From Delphinus delphis (lineage: Eukaryota > Chordata > Mammalia > Artiodactyla > Delphinidae), in assembly GCF_949987515.2 (NCBI RefSeq), contig NC_082683.1, positions 127,806,582-127,870,581 on the forward strand: a stretch of 64,000 nt of DNA, read 5' to 3'. Made by a program: the position numbers and the translations under genes. The first letter of the stretch is position 1. Each line of letters starts with the position of its first letter. Shown in pieces: positions 1-10,478 of the stretch. The notes beneath the pieces are model-generated. The model was not told the DNA's origin. It searched no databases and saw only the letters and a program-made list of their open reading frames with translations.

Positions 1-595
1 TAATCACCTGAACATTTCCCAACAAATATATTCTGAGCACCTGTTATGTACCAGACACTATCCTAATCACTAAGGATAAAGTGGTTAGCAAAGTACCCAC
101 CCTTATGAAGGATATTTTCTGATAAAGAAAACATAAACAATCAGGAACAACTATGAGATTCAGATTACAAACTGTGAATAAGATAAATCCAATGATGTGT
201 TTGACTTAAGGAGTATCTGGGATGGTAATCACAGCATGGGGGGACATTAAACTGAGTGGTGAGAGAAAGTTTGTGTTAATGCCTAAGGCAAGATAGAGCC
301 TGATGAATGTAAGAAACTGAACTTAGGCCACTGTGACTGGAACAAATAGAGAAAAGGACTCTATAAAGATTAAGGATTTTGATCCAAAGAATGATGAGAA
401 GCCTTTGAAGTTTTTAAGCTGAAGAGTCACATAATAGGATTTGAAAGTTTTATAGATCTTTGTGATTGCTTTGTAGAGACTGGATTGGAGGAGGACAAAA
501 CTGAATTGGGGAGTTGTAGAAAGCCATTGCTGTGGTATACATAAGAGATAATGGTAGCTTGGGCTGGATGGGTTGAGGGAAATTGATAGAAATGG
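1..595 (-). repeat. Ancient L2-type LINE 3' region, antisense
   Basis: The stretch beginning caacaaatatattctgagc and continuing with accagacactatcctaatc is the reverse complement of the L2 3' terminus ('cacatagtaggtgctcaataaatatt' type). The following 500 bp (gtagaaagccattgct, ataatggtagcttggg) match the companion sequence commonly found upstream of such tails. It is strongly diverged and truncated by the window edge. The subfamily cannot be set by eye. Confidence 0.6.
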
Positions 596-684
596 ATGAA
601 TTTAAGAGATTTTTTCAAAAGGAGAAAATTGACAAAACTCATCACACGTGTTAAGTATTGGTTGAATGCTTTTAAGTTCCTGCT

Positions 685-800
685 GAACTGTAAGCTTCTT
701 GAGCCCAGGAGCCACTGTCTTGTTCCATGTTCTACCACCAGTAGACATGGCTCTGAGAGGTGACGCTAAGTAAATATTGACCAAGTGAAGATGTGATTGA
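685..800 (+). repeat. L2 3' end, sense, diverged
   Basis: The series ctgtaagcttcttgagccc, gccactgtcttgttcc, then ctaagtaaatattgacc follows the order of the L2 3' end (gtgagctccttgagggcaggg ... cagtgcctggcacatag ... caataaatatttg). It is a short, old fragment. Confidence 0.45.
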
Positions 801-1059
801 GCAAATAAATAATTAAGTGCAGCATAGTAATTCATCATGTCCTGGTATCACAAGTGGCTAAACCAAATTATTGAATTACAGGGTAAAATTACCCTTAGAT
901 GTAGATTGTCTTAAAATTTTCTTAAGTTTCATGATTGAAGGTTAATGGATTTTTTTTCCCTCTGACTATATGACTTCCTGGATTGAAGATAATTTAAGCA
1001 GAAAATAAATTTCCCAGTGTCATTTTCATACATTATAAATATATTTTGCACAGTTCTTT

Positions 1060-1224
1060 TTTTTTACATCTTTATTGGAGTATAATTGCTTTACAATGTT
1101 GTGTTAGTTTCTGCTATATAACAAAGTGAATCAGTTATATGTATACATGTATCCCCAATCCCCTCCCTCTTGAGCCTCCCTCCCACCCCTCTAAGTGGTC
1201 ACAAAGCACAAGCTGATCTCCCTG
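1060..1224 (-). mobile_element. 5'-truncated L1 3'-UTR with target-site duplication
   Basis: A T-run followed by acatctttattggagtataa and tgtgttagtttctgct is the antisense 3' end of a cetartiodactyl L1. Only about 165 bp was inserted. It is bracketed by a 14-bp direct repeat, ttgcacagttcttt, at 1046-1059 and 1225-1238, a target-site duplication. It is the only lineage-specific insertion I see left of 18 kb. Confidence 0.88.
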
Positions 1225-2427
1225 TTGCACAGTTCTTTGGAGGGATTTAGAAAAGGGCAAGGCATTGGAATAAAATAGAAACTATCATTTCAAAAAGATT
1301 GTGGATTTAGATAGCTCTACATTAATCTTTAAAATCAGATTTGAAAAAAAAATGTGATGGCTTTTATTTAAATTATTCCAAAATACAAAATTTAAAAGAA
1401 TAGAATATTCTGATTCAAGGAGAAAAGAGTCTTATTTTTCTTAGTATCAATGAGAAATGTGTAAATGGTAGTTGAAATCTCTGAAAAAAAAGGGATTGCT
1501 AGTTTATGAACAATGATAGTACATAGCCAATATTTATTCCATTTAGGTAGTCCAACATGAAGATTAAAATCATAATGGAATACTCCTAGGAAAGTAGGGT
1601 AATTCAACAGAAGCATTTCCAGTGGAAATGTACTAACCTTACAGTATTGAAGAAAATCCAAAATCTGCATTGAAATAAGGACATTCTTTGGACTCAAAAA
1701 ATTACAGGCCTCATTTTTGTGGGTTGATGTGTTTGGAAAGCTTGATAAGGAGATTATATAATTCCCTTATAGGGATATTTACTTAGTATTGTTTTTATTA
1801 TGTAACTGTAACAGATGACACATGTAACTTTGGTAATAGGAAACGAAGTGACAGCTATGTCCCTGGATGGTGAAAGTTGTGAGACGGAGAAGTTATAGAA
1901 ATCTTCAGCTCCTTCCATTTGCACTTAGACTTTCAAGATTCTGTTTCCTGTTAGGTCCGCATGCTCCCTGTGATGAGGTCAGGATTGACCCTGTGAACAC
2001 TAGTCACACTCCTTGCTGAGTTGTTTTAGTTAGCCAAAATTTAGATATTTTTTATTTTAAAAAAGTCTCAATAAATATTAAACTTTAAAACATTTATGTT
2101 ACTTTAAATTCTTCATGATCATAGTTGTGCATGTGCTTTTTCATATACATAAGCTATCTTGTGTTATGCTTTTTAATGTGGGATTATTTCATGTAAACAT
2201 TTCCAAGTTCTAGAATTATGCAAAGATTTATACTTTTGAAAAACATATTCAACAAACCATAATGGTAAATGCTATTTCAAATTTATTAAAAATACTTATA
2301 AACCCACACCCATTCCCTCATATGTATTATTTGTTGTACTCAGAAGTTTATATTGGAAGAAAAATATTACCCTTTATATTACCGTTTCCTGGAAGAGTAA
2401 AATTTTTAAATGTACCTCATTTAATGA

Positions 2428-2429
<2 letters not shown>

Positions 2430-2466
<37 letters not shown>
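2430..2466. repeat. (TA)n microsatellite
   Basis: An uninterrupted alternating TA run of about 18 units. Self-complementary alternating AT can extrude as a cruciform and is usually length-polymorphic. Confidence 0.95.
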
Positions 2467-2469
<3 letters not shown>

Positions 2470-2499
2470 CATTCTTTCAAGCTAAGTAAAAAGAATGTA

Positions 2500-2790
2500 A
2501 TACCAATATGTTAACCTCATGTTTTAAGGGAAAATTATTTGAAACGTCATCCTGGAGTGGTTCACTACAGGATGACTGCGCTGGCCTGGCCTCCTTAGCT
2601 TTCCCTTTGGAGCTTGGTGTAATGGAACAGTCTCCTTTATGTTATGACCCAGCTATCGTGTCAGCCAGAGAGCTCTCAAGCACTGTCCTGGCACTGCCTT
2701 GCCGGGTCCAATAGGATGATCCATATGCAGACTCCTGTCGGAGGCATTTGCTACAGGTTGTATAAAGCATTTACAACTGGGTGATTTTAT
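2500..2790. other. GC-richer unique segment, possible conserved element
   Basis: Local base composition rises sharply (gactgcgctggcctggcc at about 2574-2591, cactgccttgccgggtcc at 2692-2709) between very AT-rich flanks. No repeat family is recognised. Its distance from the microRNAs would place it near the 3' end of DNM3OS. A 68-codon plus-strand frame crosses it, but no domain is recognisable. Confidence 0.3.
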
Positions 2791-4345
2791 GCAAATATTG
2801 TGAGACATTTTTATATTGTCTTCCTGTTTATATTTTACATTTTGTGAACTATTGTTCAGGACTTTATTTGCTAGTCATGGGACTCTTCTTTAAGGTAAAA
2901 ACCTTCATTTCATAATGTGTTTTGCAGTAGCATGTTTTAGCAGATGACATATTTCCTTAGGCCAGATTGTAAATGCAAGAATTTAGCCTTAATCATATTT
3001 TTACTTATTAGTTTTACCCAATCACTGTTTTTGTTTTTGTTGTTGTTTTTAAGAAACTATGGTGTCAGGTTTGGTAAAATATCAAATAATAATAAAAATT
3101 TTGAACCTCGGGGAGTTTTTATCCTTATGACTAAATCTTTCATTTTAAAAATGAAATATCTGAATAAAAATGATTTGCTTTAATCCAAAATATACACTTG
3201 AAATGTTTAGTTAGATTTAAAAAAGCAAAAATTTTGGGTAGCCTTGTGCAATATATTTTAAAGTTTGACCAGAATCTTTCTAAGAAAGATGAAAATTAAT
3301 TTTAAATACTGAAGTTGACATGTTAGTGAACCAAACCAAAGTTGACAAATTTTTAATTTTACCCATCTCCCCATTTTTTACCCTTGAATATTTGAAATAT
3401 TCATATAAACAAGCCAACCCTGATCATTTCACCCTAGTTCACAGTGTATAAAGTTTTGACATATCCTCAAAAGACATGGCAAAATTATACACTGCATATC
3501 CAGTAATAGCTTTCCTTGTTCTTTTTGAAAATAATTGAATTGCCTGAACATTTCAAGAGTTTGAAAATTTACAGTGAATGGAAGCATGTATTCCAAGTGA
3601 ATGCATTGGCCCCGTAAATTCCACCCTTAGAACTGTACTTCCTTCTTAATTTCTTAATTTAACAATGGCAGTAATAAATCATGTACATCATGACATTTGG
3701 AAATATCGAAGCTTCAATTTCAGCTTTGTATATATCAAAAGAAGAGAGGCAAATATTTTAATACACTTGAAAATTATGTTGGAAATAAATACTCTTTTCA
3801 CTGTGTTTTACCCAGGCCCAAACTGGCGGAGTTTGTTAACTCAAAATACATTATTCCCTGGAATATTATCTCTTCACTCTTTTTCTTTTCTTCATCTCTG
3901 TGTCTTAAAAAGTCATGATGATATAGAAAACTAAACTTAGTTTTTGGAGTAGAATTGTTAGAATCACTTATTCTGTCAAACATCAGACTGAGGTTATATT
4001 GTTTTGTTACATTCATTTTGGGGGTGCTGCTCAAAAGCTGTGTACAATAAATGTCAAGGGTAGTAATTTACTGACAACGATTAGGAAAAGAGAACTATAG
4101 AAAGCACAGGAACATTTTCAGAAATGGGTTTTATTATATTTCATAAGCACCACTCACTTTACTTTTGGTGGGTTTCAATATTTGAATCAAAAATAATAAT
4201 AATACATAAGAGTTAAGAAACCAACAAATTAAAACCCCAGGCCCCCGCGCCCCTCATTTTGGTTGTAGCTCTTGGTGTAGATGCTATGGTGTGAGGGCTG
4301 CTTTCTTTCAATGGCTGGTTGTCATTCAGGCTGGGTTGTCATGTG

Positions 4346-4367
4346 ACTGCCTGTCTGTGCCTGCTGT
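4346..4367 (-). ncRNA. MIR214: Mature miR-214-3p (guide arm)
   Basis: The 22 nt read on the minus strand begin ACAGCAGGCACAG and match the known miR-214-3p, with seed (nt 2-8) CAGCAGG intact. It is the dominant product in other mammals. Confidence 0.96.
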
Positions 4368-4386
4368 ACAGGTGAGCGGATGTTCT

Positions 4387-4408
4387 GCACAGCAAGTGTA
4401 GACAGGCA
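4387..4408 (-). ncRNA. MIR214: Mature miR-214-5p
   Basis: The 22 nt on the minus strand begin TGCCTGTCTACAC, matching the known 5p product. It pairs with the 3p arm and includes a G:U wobble near its 3' side. Confidence 0.93.
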
Positions 4409-4437
4409 GACACATGACAACTCCGTCCAGCCAGGCC

Positions 4438-7400
4438 CTTGGTTCCTTCAGGTTTCCTTTGCTCATGGGCAGATACAATCAGTCTGTTTTCCAGATTTGG
4501 TGATTTTGGAGGGTCAGGGGAAAGGGAGAAAAACACACAATAGAATTAAACATTAAAACATTATGGAACTAAAAACAAGTTAGACTTTTGACTTTATTCA
4601 GAAAGTACACTTATACATTCATTCCAAATGTGCTAACATGGATAATTGACAGAGCAGAAAACTCACATTGAAATTTTAAGGATAAAACAACAACAAAAAA
4701 GACTAAACACAAGGTTTATTCTTAAATCCAGTTCATATTACTACTGGCCCACATGCAGTCAGAGTTCAGAGTAATTGAACCAGATGTTTTTCCTCTTCAC
4801 AAAACTCTGCATATTTTAAAACTGAAGTTAAAGATAAAGACTATGTTTATACATGTTTCTTGTAATAGGTAAGTACCATAATCTAGCCCATGAAAAAGAA
4901 ACTTGTCATTTACATGGAAATGGCAGCCATTTTCAAAATAATCAATGAGCCTAATGTATTTGACAATGCAACAAACGGACTTTGGTATCTGATGCTTTGT
5001 TAGTTGGATTTTGACAAGGGGATGTATTTTTATCAATATTTTATTAAGCAACAGGAACTTATATAAATTTCTCATATTTTTTAATGCAAAGTTTTAAAGT
5101 ATGGATTTGAAAACCAAATAAAAAGCAGTTGTGAGCTTAAGTTTTCTTCCTCTTAATTAACTACAGGGCTGTGCCATGAATCAAAAGGGTATAAACTAAA
5201 AAGTTGTTACCCACAGGGATGCTCACAATGTGTATTGGACATTGTTAGTGCAGCGCAGTTACAAAATAGTACCTTAAACACAGAAGAGAAAGCTTCATTT
5301 CGTATCTAAAAAGTAAAGCCAGACCTCTGGAAAATTTCCTTAAAATTCATATAAGAAAGAATTAATGTTGTTAAATATACAGTTAGAAAATTTAATTCTG
5401 GTGACTTGAGAATAATTCTACTGGTTATTTTAATATAAATGATCAATTCACTTCCGTAGAGGTATTTAACAAATTTCCCTGCCCTTTAAAAAATAAAATA
5501 TCCAGATAGTCAAAATTCCAATAAATAGAATTTTAAAAAACAAAACAAAACCTTATTGTCCAAGGAATGTGTACTTAGGGATTTTTTCAAAGAATTTTAA
5601 GGAAAACAAGTAGTTTGTTATTTTCCTTTAATTGTAAAATTCTGAGAAAATAGCAAATAGAAAGTTTATGGAGAGCAAAATAGTTTTTAGAGACTGAAAA
5701 AAATGACAGTATTCTACACATCTGAACTTTTATGCAGTGATTAGATATGGTACAGTTTTAACAAAGAGTTGATAAATGCAACTTTCCATTTATTTATTTA
5801 ATTTCAAAAAATAAATGTCAGATTCTGTTTCTGGTCATCACTTCTGAGTAGAGGACTTATTTTTTTTTCTTGACAGAATCAAAAACATCACTAAACTTGG
5901 CTGCTGTTTAAATAATTACAAGGCCAGAGTATGCAAAAACAAATACCTTAAGAAACTATTTTGTTATTGTTGCTGCATTCAGTGCAACAGAAAATATTTA
6001 TGGAGTGATTCACTTACAAAGAGTATATTGGTGGAAATTTAAAATTATTGTAATTCTGTATAGCTTTCCCTCTCTCTCCCATAAATAATTTGATCCAGTT
6101 AACTCTGCTCAATTAAAGGAATGATGCATGCAACCTGAAAAAATAGAAAGAAATATTTGTGAGTTCATGTTATCCTTTAATATGAAGCAGTTCTATTAAA
6201 CCAAGATACCCAATGTATTTGAGCCTGAAAAACCATAACTGTTTTTCAGGGGGGAAAAAATCTTGCTGAAAAATGATTTTATTCTACTCATAAGACTTTT
6301 GGACAATTTATGTTTCTAGTAGATTTTAAAAACACAATTTTAGTAAGTATGTGGCATATGCACACTTTTTGGTTATGTTGAACCTGATGGAAGACTGAAA
6401 AAACATTTAAGATTTTTTTCTATCTTCTAAACTGTACAGTAAATATTAATTCATTATCACTTAATATACTAGGTAAAATATAAAAAAGCTATTTATATTA
6501 TTATCATACCATGTATTTTTTAATATGGTTATTACACCTCCTTTTTGTCTTTTGTTTATTATCTTAAGAAAGAAATGCAAAAATAGAATCATATTCTAAG
6601 TCTTCTACAGCAAAATTAAACCAAATCAACTCCAGAAAACTGGCTGTCACAGTTAAGTCAGGAAATTCAAAATTAAGATTTAATTATTTTCTTTAATTTA
6701 CTTCTTTATCTCTATTTATTAAAACTGATAAAAATTCTTAATAAGAGATCTTCAAAAAATTGATAAATATTTCTACCTAAATAATTTGTAGCACACCGAG
6801 GTTAAAAAGGTAGAAGAAACCAAGTAAGAAAGTTTCAATCTTTACTCAGGAATTTCCTGTCTTTTCTTAGGTTAAAGCCTGACTTCTAGTTATTTTAAGC
6901 TGGGATTTATGAGTGATGGTCTCTTAGCTATTATTTAGACATTATTGAGATGGGTGGGATAGTCTCCTCAGAGAAGAGCAAATCTCTTGTAGAGTAATCA
7001 AAAGCTTTGGCTTCTCTTTAGTAAGGATGGACTCTGGTGGGTGAGTGAACTTTTCTACATTACCAAGTTGTATTTTCTTTTTATGTCCTATAACAGCTTT
7101 AAGACTTCAACCCGGGGAAAAAAAAAGGGGATGGGGGGAGAAAATTCCTTCATTAGGAGTTTTGTGCCTGAACTCTTTCCCACAAAGTGAAAAACTTGGG
7201 TGGTCTGTAGGGTGAGAGGTGGGGGTAGATAGTATATTTTGGTTTTTAAAAAATATAAACACATTATCTTGGCCGAAAGCTCAAATACCAAGCAGGAAGG
7301 ACATTAAACCTATTAACTAATTGCAAGAAAGTGATCAGTGTGAAATTTCGTCCCACTGTAAATAAATTTTCTTTGGTTTTGAGATCTATGGCTTAAAAAA

Positions 7401-10062
7401 GCAGTGGGAGTTGAAAATGTAAATAAACTGTTTTATGTTGATCCTTTTCCAATTAAGAAATGATGGTGTTAAAGCTAAGGCTCTGAATTTCCTTCTCTTA
7501 GCGGAAAAATTTTTCATTTTAACTCAGTACCTGGTCTAACTTATCAATCACCATGCGCTAAAATGCAAAATAAACTACTAAGTTTCTATGAAGTACAGTT
7601 TGGACAGGCCTTGCAATTTTCTCTTTCTGACGATGTACAATATTTAATTTTAATACTTACACTTACCATTACATCCAGGGGTAGTTTTAGTAGAAGTTGT
7701 TCATTGTTGGTTAGTTTCCTCTGGAATAGATCCCATGATCCCTAAAACATTTGTATATTTCCTTACAAAGTAATATCAAAAGAAAGTTAAACATTATTCT
7801 AATTACTCTGGAAATAGATAAGGTTATTTTACGATATGTGTGTGTATACATGTTAGTATGTATACCAGCGCATAAACTACCATCCTTCCTTCAGTCAGCA
7901 GTGGTTTATAAAGTGAGCTTTTACTTTTGATTTTTAACTTAGTTCATGAATTTAAAAAGATGTACTATTCCTTCCCATTTGTTAAAAGCTTGCATTAAAA
8001 ATGAGTTGCCAGGGCTCACTGAGCACGTGCAGGGGCTCCTCGGCTATCCCTTTTGCAAATTAATTCTTATGTTCCTACTCCTGTACTTATGCCAAGGACA
8101 CCATCGGGTCCCCTCTGTCTCCAGACTAAAAGTAATCCTGAGGGAGAAAATAGGTGAGGAACCAGTGGGGGTTTGTTTCATTAAAACAAAAAGACCACTT
8201 AATATGAAGAAAGACATTTAAATTAAATAAACATGAAATTAAAGCAAGTTAGGAAATTCAGTTATTTCTATGGAGTAAAAAAACAAACAAAACCCCCAAA
8301 TTTGAAAAATCTTAAATATTGCCAAAGTACCTTATAGCTATCTTCTTTAGTAACTATATCAATTAGTAAAAATATATTTCTTAAAAAAATAAGCTCCCAT
8401 AAAGTTACCTAATAGATTTTTTCAATTTTCCTATGTAAAAAAAAACTATATAGAGTTTTAAAATCTTACTTGTTTTATAAAAAATAATTAATCTGGAAGC
8501 CTCCAAGATACAATAGAAGAAAAAAAAAAGGATGACATTGTATCATCTAACTGGAGAAAATAGCTAAAATAAATCCTTGCTTTTTATATTTTAACTAAAA
8601 ACCATGAATAAAAGAGAAAACTTTTGTACCAGTTTTGGAATGATCAAAGGGGTAATTTTTAAAATAAATTGTCTTGACCAAAGATAACGTGGGGAATCTT
8701 TGGTAATAAAACGTTTTGCCAAAGAGAACTTGTGACAATGTTTGAATTGTTGTTGCAAAATGTATGATTTAGAAAAGGATTTGTTAAGGAACCAATGTAA
8801 CTTTACAGAATTTAAAGGAGGACAAAAGGGGTTAGATTCACACAAAAGCCTAAAGAACAGATGTTTTCATTATATAGAATTGTTTGGGGGTAGATATAAA
8901 TGGGGGTTGAGGCAGTAACATTTTTTTCCAGAACGTTCTTTAAGGAACCCATCTCTAAAGTTCAGCATGGATCATATTGCAACCCAGACTTTCTCTATTA
9001 TTCTCTCTATTGGGATTTCATTCAGCTTGAGGGTTTTCCTCCCTCCCACCTTCCTCCCCCTCTCCCACCCTCCTTCACCCCCAGGACAGCTGGAAACTGA
9101 CCAAAGAAAACTTTGCTTTCGTTTACAAATTCCTTTTTTATCAGTGGGTTTCTAGACAAAGTACCTTATCATTTTAAGTGCTCAGAGAAGTAGAAGCCTT
9201 GTAAAATATAGGCACGAGGGCTCAGCTGACCAGCAGTTATCAACCATTCTTGGATTTTTTAAAAAATGCAATACAGAGATATATATTGTGATATCTGAAC
9301 ATAGAGGTTTTTATTCTCCGATTATTTATTGCTGACTCAATAAGTTCTGGGTTGGTGCTCTTTTCTGGACCAGTCCCATCTGCATTGTCTGGTAGGCAAA
9401 AACTTGGCAGCCTCTTCTTTTATTGTTAGATACTATTATTTCTGATGTTTATATTATATAAAATTTAAGAAAAGCACTATTCAAGTAGCATTTTAATAAT
9501 AGCAAGTATTCTTTGGGGCAAAATGGATTCAATCCTGGGATGCTAAAAGTTATACTACAGCCCTCATTCGAATAAGTTTTTAGGTCTCTGGATTATCAAT
9601 TTCAACAATTGAAAACCAGCCTCATTAAATTATTCTTAAGTGTTTGGGGTGTGTTTCATATTTCATTTTGAAGTGGGAAAACCTTTAAACTTAAGAAAAT
9701 AGTTAAACTCTTCAGAAATTGAATAACATCTAGTAAATCACTATGTACCACACATTGTTGCTCTTTTAAAATTAAATGCAGACCTATCTGTCATGCAGAT
9801 ACCTCAGTTTCTCTCACATGTGAAAGCAAATCATTGGCTCCCCACCTAGGCTCTCCTGGTCATAGCCCAGGTGAGCAGTCAAGAAGGCCTTACCCACAGG
9901 TCTTCCCTCGAGCAGTCCTTTCTCGGCAGTGTCCCGAGGGCTTCCTGGTCCCTACTGTGCAAAACCTGTGAAGAAAAACACTGTATATGAGATTCAAAAA
10001 AGGGGCAAACAAATGTCTTCTCCTCGGAAACAGCAACTTTTGTCCCCAGCTGTCCATGGCGT
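4438..10062 (-). other. DNM3OS body between the two microRNAs
   Basis: This is 5.6 kb of AT-rich unique DNA without a recognised SINE, L1 or LTR. It has long A and T runs but no coding frame over about 95 codons and none with a recognisable domain. A pyrimidine-rich patch lies at 9040-9085. The retained spacing and absence of insertions suggest constraint on the primary transcript, though the bulk sequence shows no named element. Confidence 0.5.
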
Positions 10063-10081
10063 TGCTCTCCCTTGCCCAGTC

Positions 10082-10103
10082 TAACCAATGTGCAGACTAC
10101 TGT
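10082..10103 (-). ncRNA. MIR199A2: Mature miR-199a-3p
   Basis: The 22 nt on the minus strand begin ACAGTAGTCTGCAC, matching miR-199a-3p with seed CAGTAGT intact. Confidence 0.96.
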
Positions 10104-10119
10104 ACAACGGCATTGTCCT

Positions 10120-10142
10120 GAACAGGTAGTCTGAACACTGGG
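10120..10142 (-). ncRNA. MIR199A2: Mature miR-199a-5p
   Basis: The 23 nt on the minus strand begin CCCAGTGTTCAGAC, matching miR-199a-5p with seed CCAGTGT intact. Confidence 0.96.
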
Positions 10143-10363
10143 GCGACGGAGCAGGATCTCCAGAAGCTTCCATCTATGTACTTAAAATCCTCTCCGGTCT
10201 TTGGGAAAAAGGGGTTGCATTCGGCTTCCCCCCCTGAATTCTGCTGCCCCGACTGAGACTCAAGGGCTGTGATTTCCAGTCTTGACGTGGCACATTTGCT
10301 GCAGACTGGGGAACTGGCAATGAATTTAGGACCAGGAAAAGGGGGAGGGCTGGGCTGGAGAGT

Positions 10364-10383
10364 CCATATATGGGATGATGTCA
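10364..10383 (-). promoter_or_regulatory. Candidate DNM3OS core promoter: TATA/CArG box plus CRE-like site
   Basis: CCATATATGG at 10364-10373 is a perfect CArG box (CC, six A/T, GG), the SRF site, and also reads as a TATA-like element. Three bases away, minus-strand TGACATCA (10376-10383) is a CRE/ATF-like octamer one base off TGACGTCA. On the minus strand the order is CRE-like, then TATA/CArG, then about 190 bp to pre-miR-199a-2. The surrounding 10.1-10.45 kb is locally GC-richer. Known biology places the DNM3OS promoter just upstream of miR-199a-2. That these exact sites are used is inference. Confidence 0.5.
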
Positions 10384-10472
10384 CCCTGGGGAGGTTTGGG
10401 TATGCGCTGTGCCGCTGGAGAGACCGCTAGAATCGCCTGCTCTCAGACATGGGTCTGTGCATAAAATGGTAC

Positions 10473-10478
10473 CAGATG
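10473..10478 (-). promoter_or_regulatory. E-box CATCTG upstream of candidate DNM3OS start
   Basis: CAGATG on the plus strand is CATCTG on the minus strand, about 140 bp upstream of the inferred start. Twist1 is reported to activate the miR-199a-2/214 cluster through an E-box in this promoter region, and CATCTG is an accepted Twist-type E-box. A six-base match is weak evidence alone; position gives it some weight. Confidence 0.35.

Larger units (their letters stand above)
1239..4327. other. Unique AT-rich intron sequence, no gene seen
   Basis: No young repeat and no convincing exon was seen. Open frames are short, AT-rich and unrecognisable. The stretch holds a (TA)n run at 2430-2466 and a more GC-rich segment at about 2500-2790. 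If DNM3OS has its human-like length of about 8 kb, its 3' part lies here on the minus strand. TTTATT at 2863-2868 is a possible minus-strand AATAAA signal, but many such hexamers occur by chance in DNA this AT-rich. Confidence 0.5.
4338..4418 (+). ncRNA. MIR3120: Pre-miR-3120, mirror microRNA on the DNM3 strand
   Basis: The plus strand of the miR-214 segment corresponds to the 81-nt mir-3120 precursor described in human, which is carried in the DNM3 intron and reported to affect clathrin-coat uncoating factors (Hsc70 and auxilin) in neurons. The 5p product would be 4350-4372 and the 3p product 4388-4408 (begins CACAGCAAGTG). The arms remain complementary on this strand, but each G:U pair of the miR-214 fold becomes an A·C mismatch, so the hairpin is somewhat weaker. 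Sequence identity with the human form looks complete. Use in this species is inferred. Confidence 0.85.
4328..4437 (-). ncRNA. MIR214: Pre-miR-214 hairpin
   Basis: The 110-bp minus-strand segment is recognised as the miR-214 precursor. Its arms pair over 22 bp with one mismatch (4335-4356 against 4401-4422), with outer pairing ggctgg/ccagcc at the base and a loop around 4368-4386. The 3p product occupies 4346-4367 and the 5p product 4387-4408. Compared with the human precursor as I remember it, I see one difference, in the unpaired base region near 4425 and outside both mature arms. miR-214 acts with miR-199a in skeletal, muscle, neural and fibrotic programmes, and PTEN and EZH2 are known targets. 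It would be processed from DNM3OS. Expression here is inferred, but identity is near certain. Confidence 0.97.
10063..10172 (-). ncRNA. MIR199A2: Pre-miR-199a-2 hairpin
   Basis: The 110-bp minus-strand segment is the miR-199a-2 precursor. The 5p arm is at 10120-10142 and the 3p arm at 10082-10103, with a short loop between them (10104-10119, containing tacaacggcattgtc). Against the human precursor from memory I find only the outermost 5' base changed. miR-199a-5p and -3p act in mesenchymal and skeletal development and in fibrosis; MTOR and MET are known 3p targets. It lies about 165 nt downstream of the inferred DNM3OS start, so it would be the first product of that transcript. A paralogous locus in another dynamin gene encodes the same mature arms, but linkage to miR-214 marks this as copy 2. 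Confidence 0.97.
2400..10340 (-). ncRNA. DNM3OS: DNM3OS antisense lncRNA, microRNA host (approximate ends)
   Basis: DNM3OS is a non-coding transcript antisense to DNM3. It is the primary transcript for miR-199a-2 and miR-214, and mouse loss-of-function causes skeletal and growth defects (established knowledge). Here both hairpins lie on the minus strand in the expected order, miR-199a-2 upstream of miR-214, about 5.6 kb apart. The 5' end is placed near 10340 because a TATA/CArG-like box lies at 10364-10373, roughly 190 bp upstream of pre-miR-199a-2. The 3' end near 2400 is extrapolated only from the approximately 8 kb human transcript length and is not supported by any signal here. The body is almost free of transposons. 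Splicing and isoforms cannot be read from the sequence. Confidence 0.6.

Noticed and set aside
4339..4536. 65-codon minus-strand ORF across pre-miR-214
   Set aside because: Open frame is a by-product of the hairpin region; no recognisable protein.
10097..10384. 95-codon minus-strand ORF across pre-miR-199a-2
   Set aside because: It overlaps the microRNA hairpin and promoter; no domain, and conservation here is explained by the microRNA.
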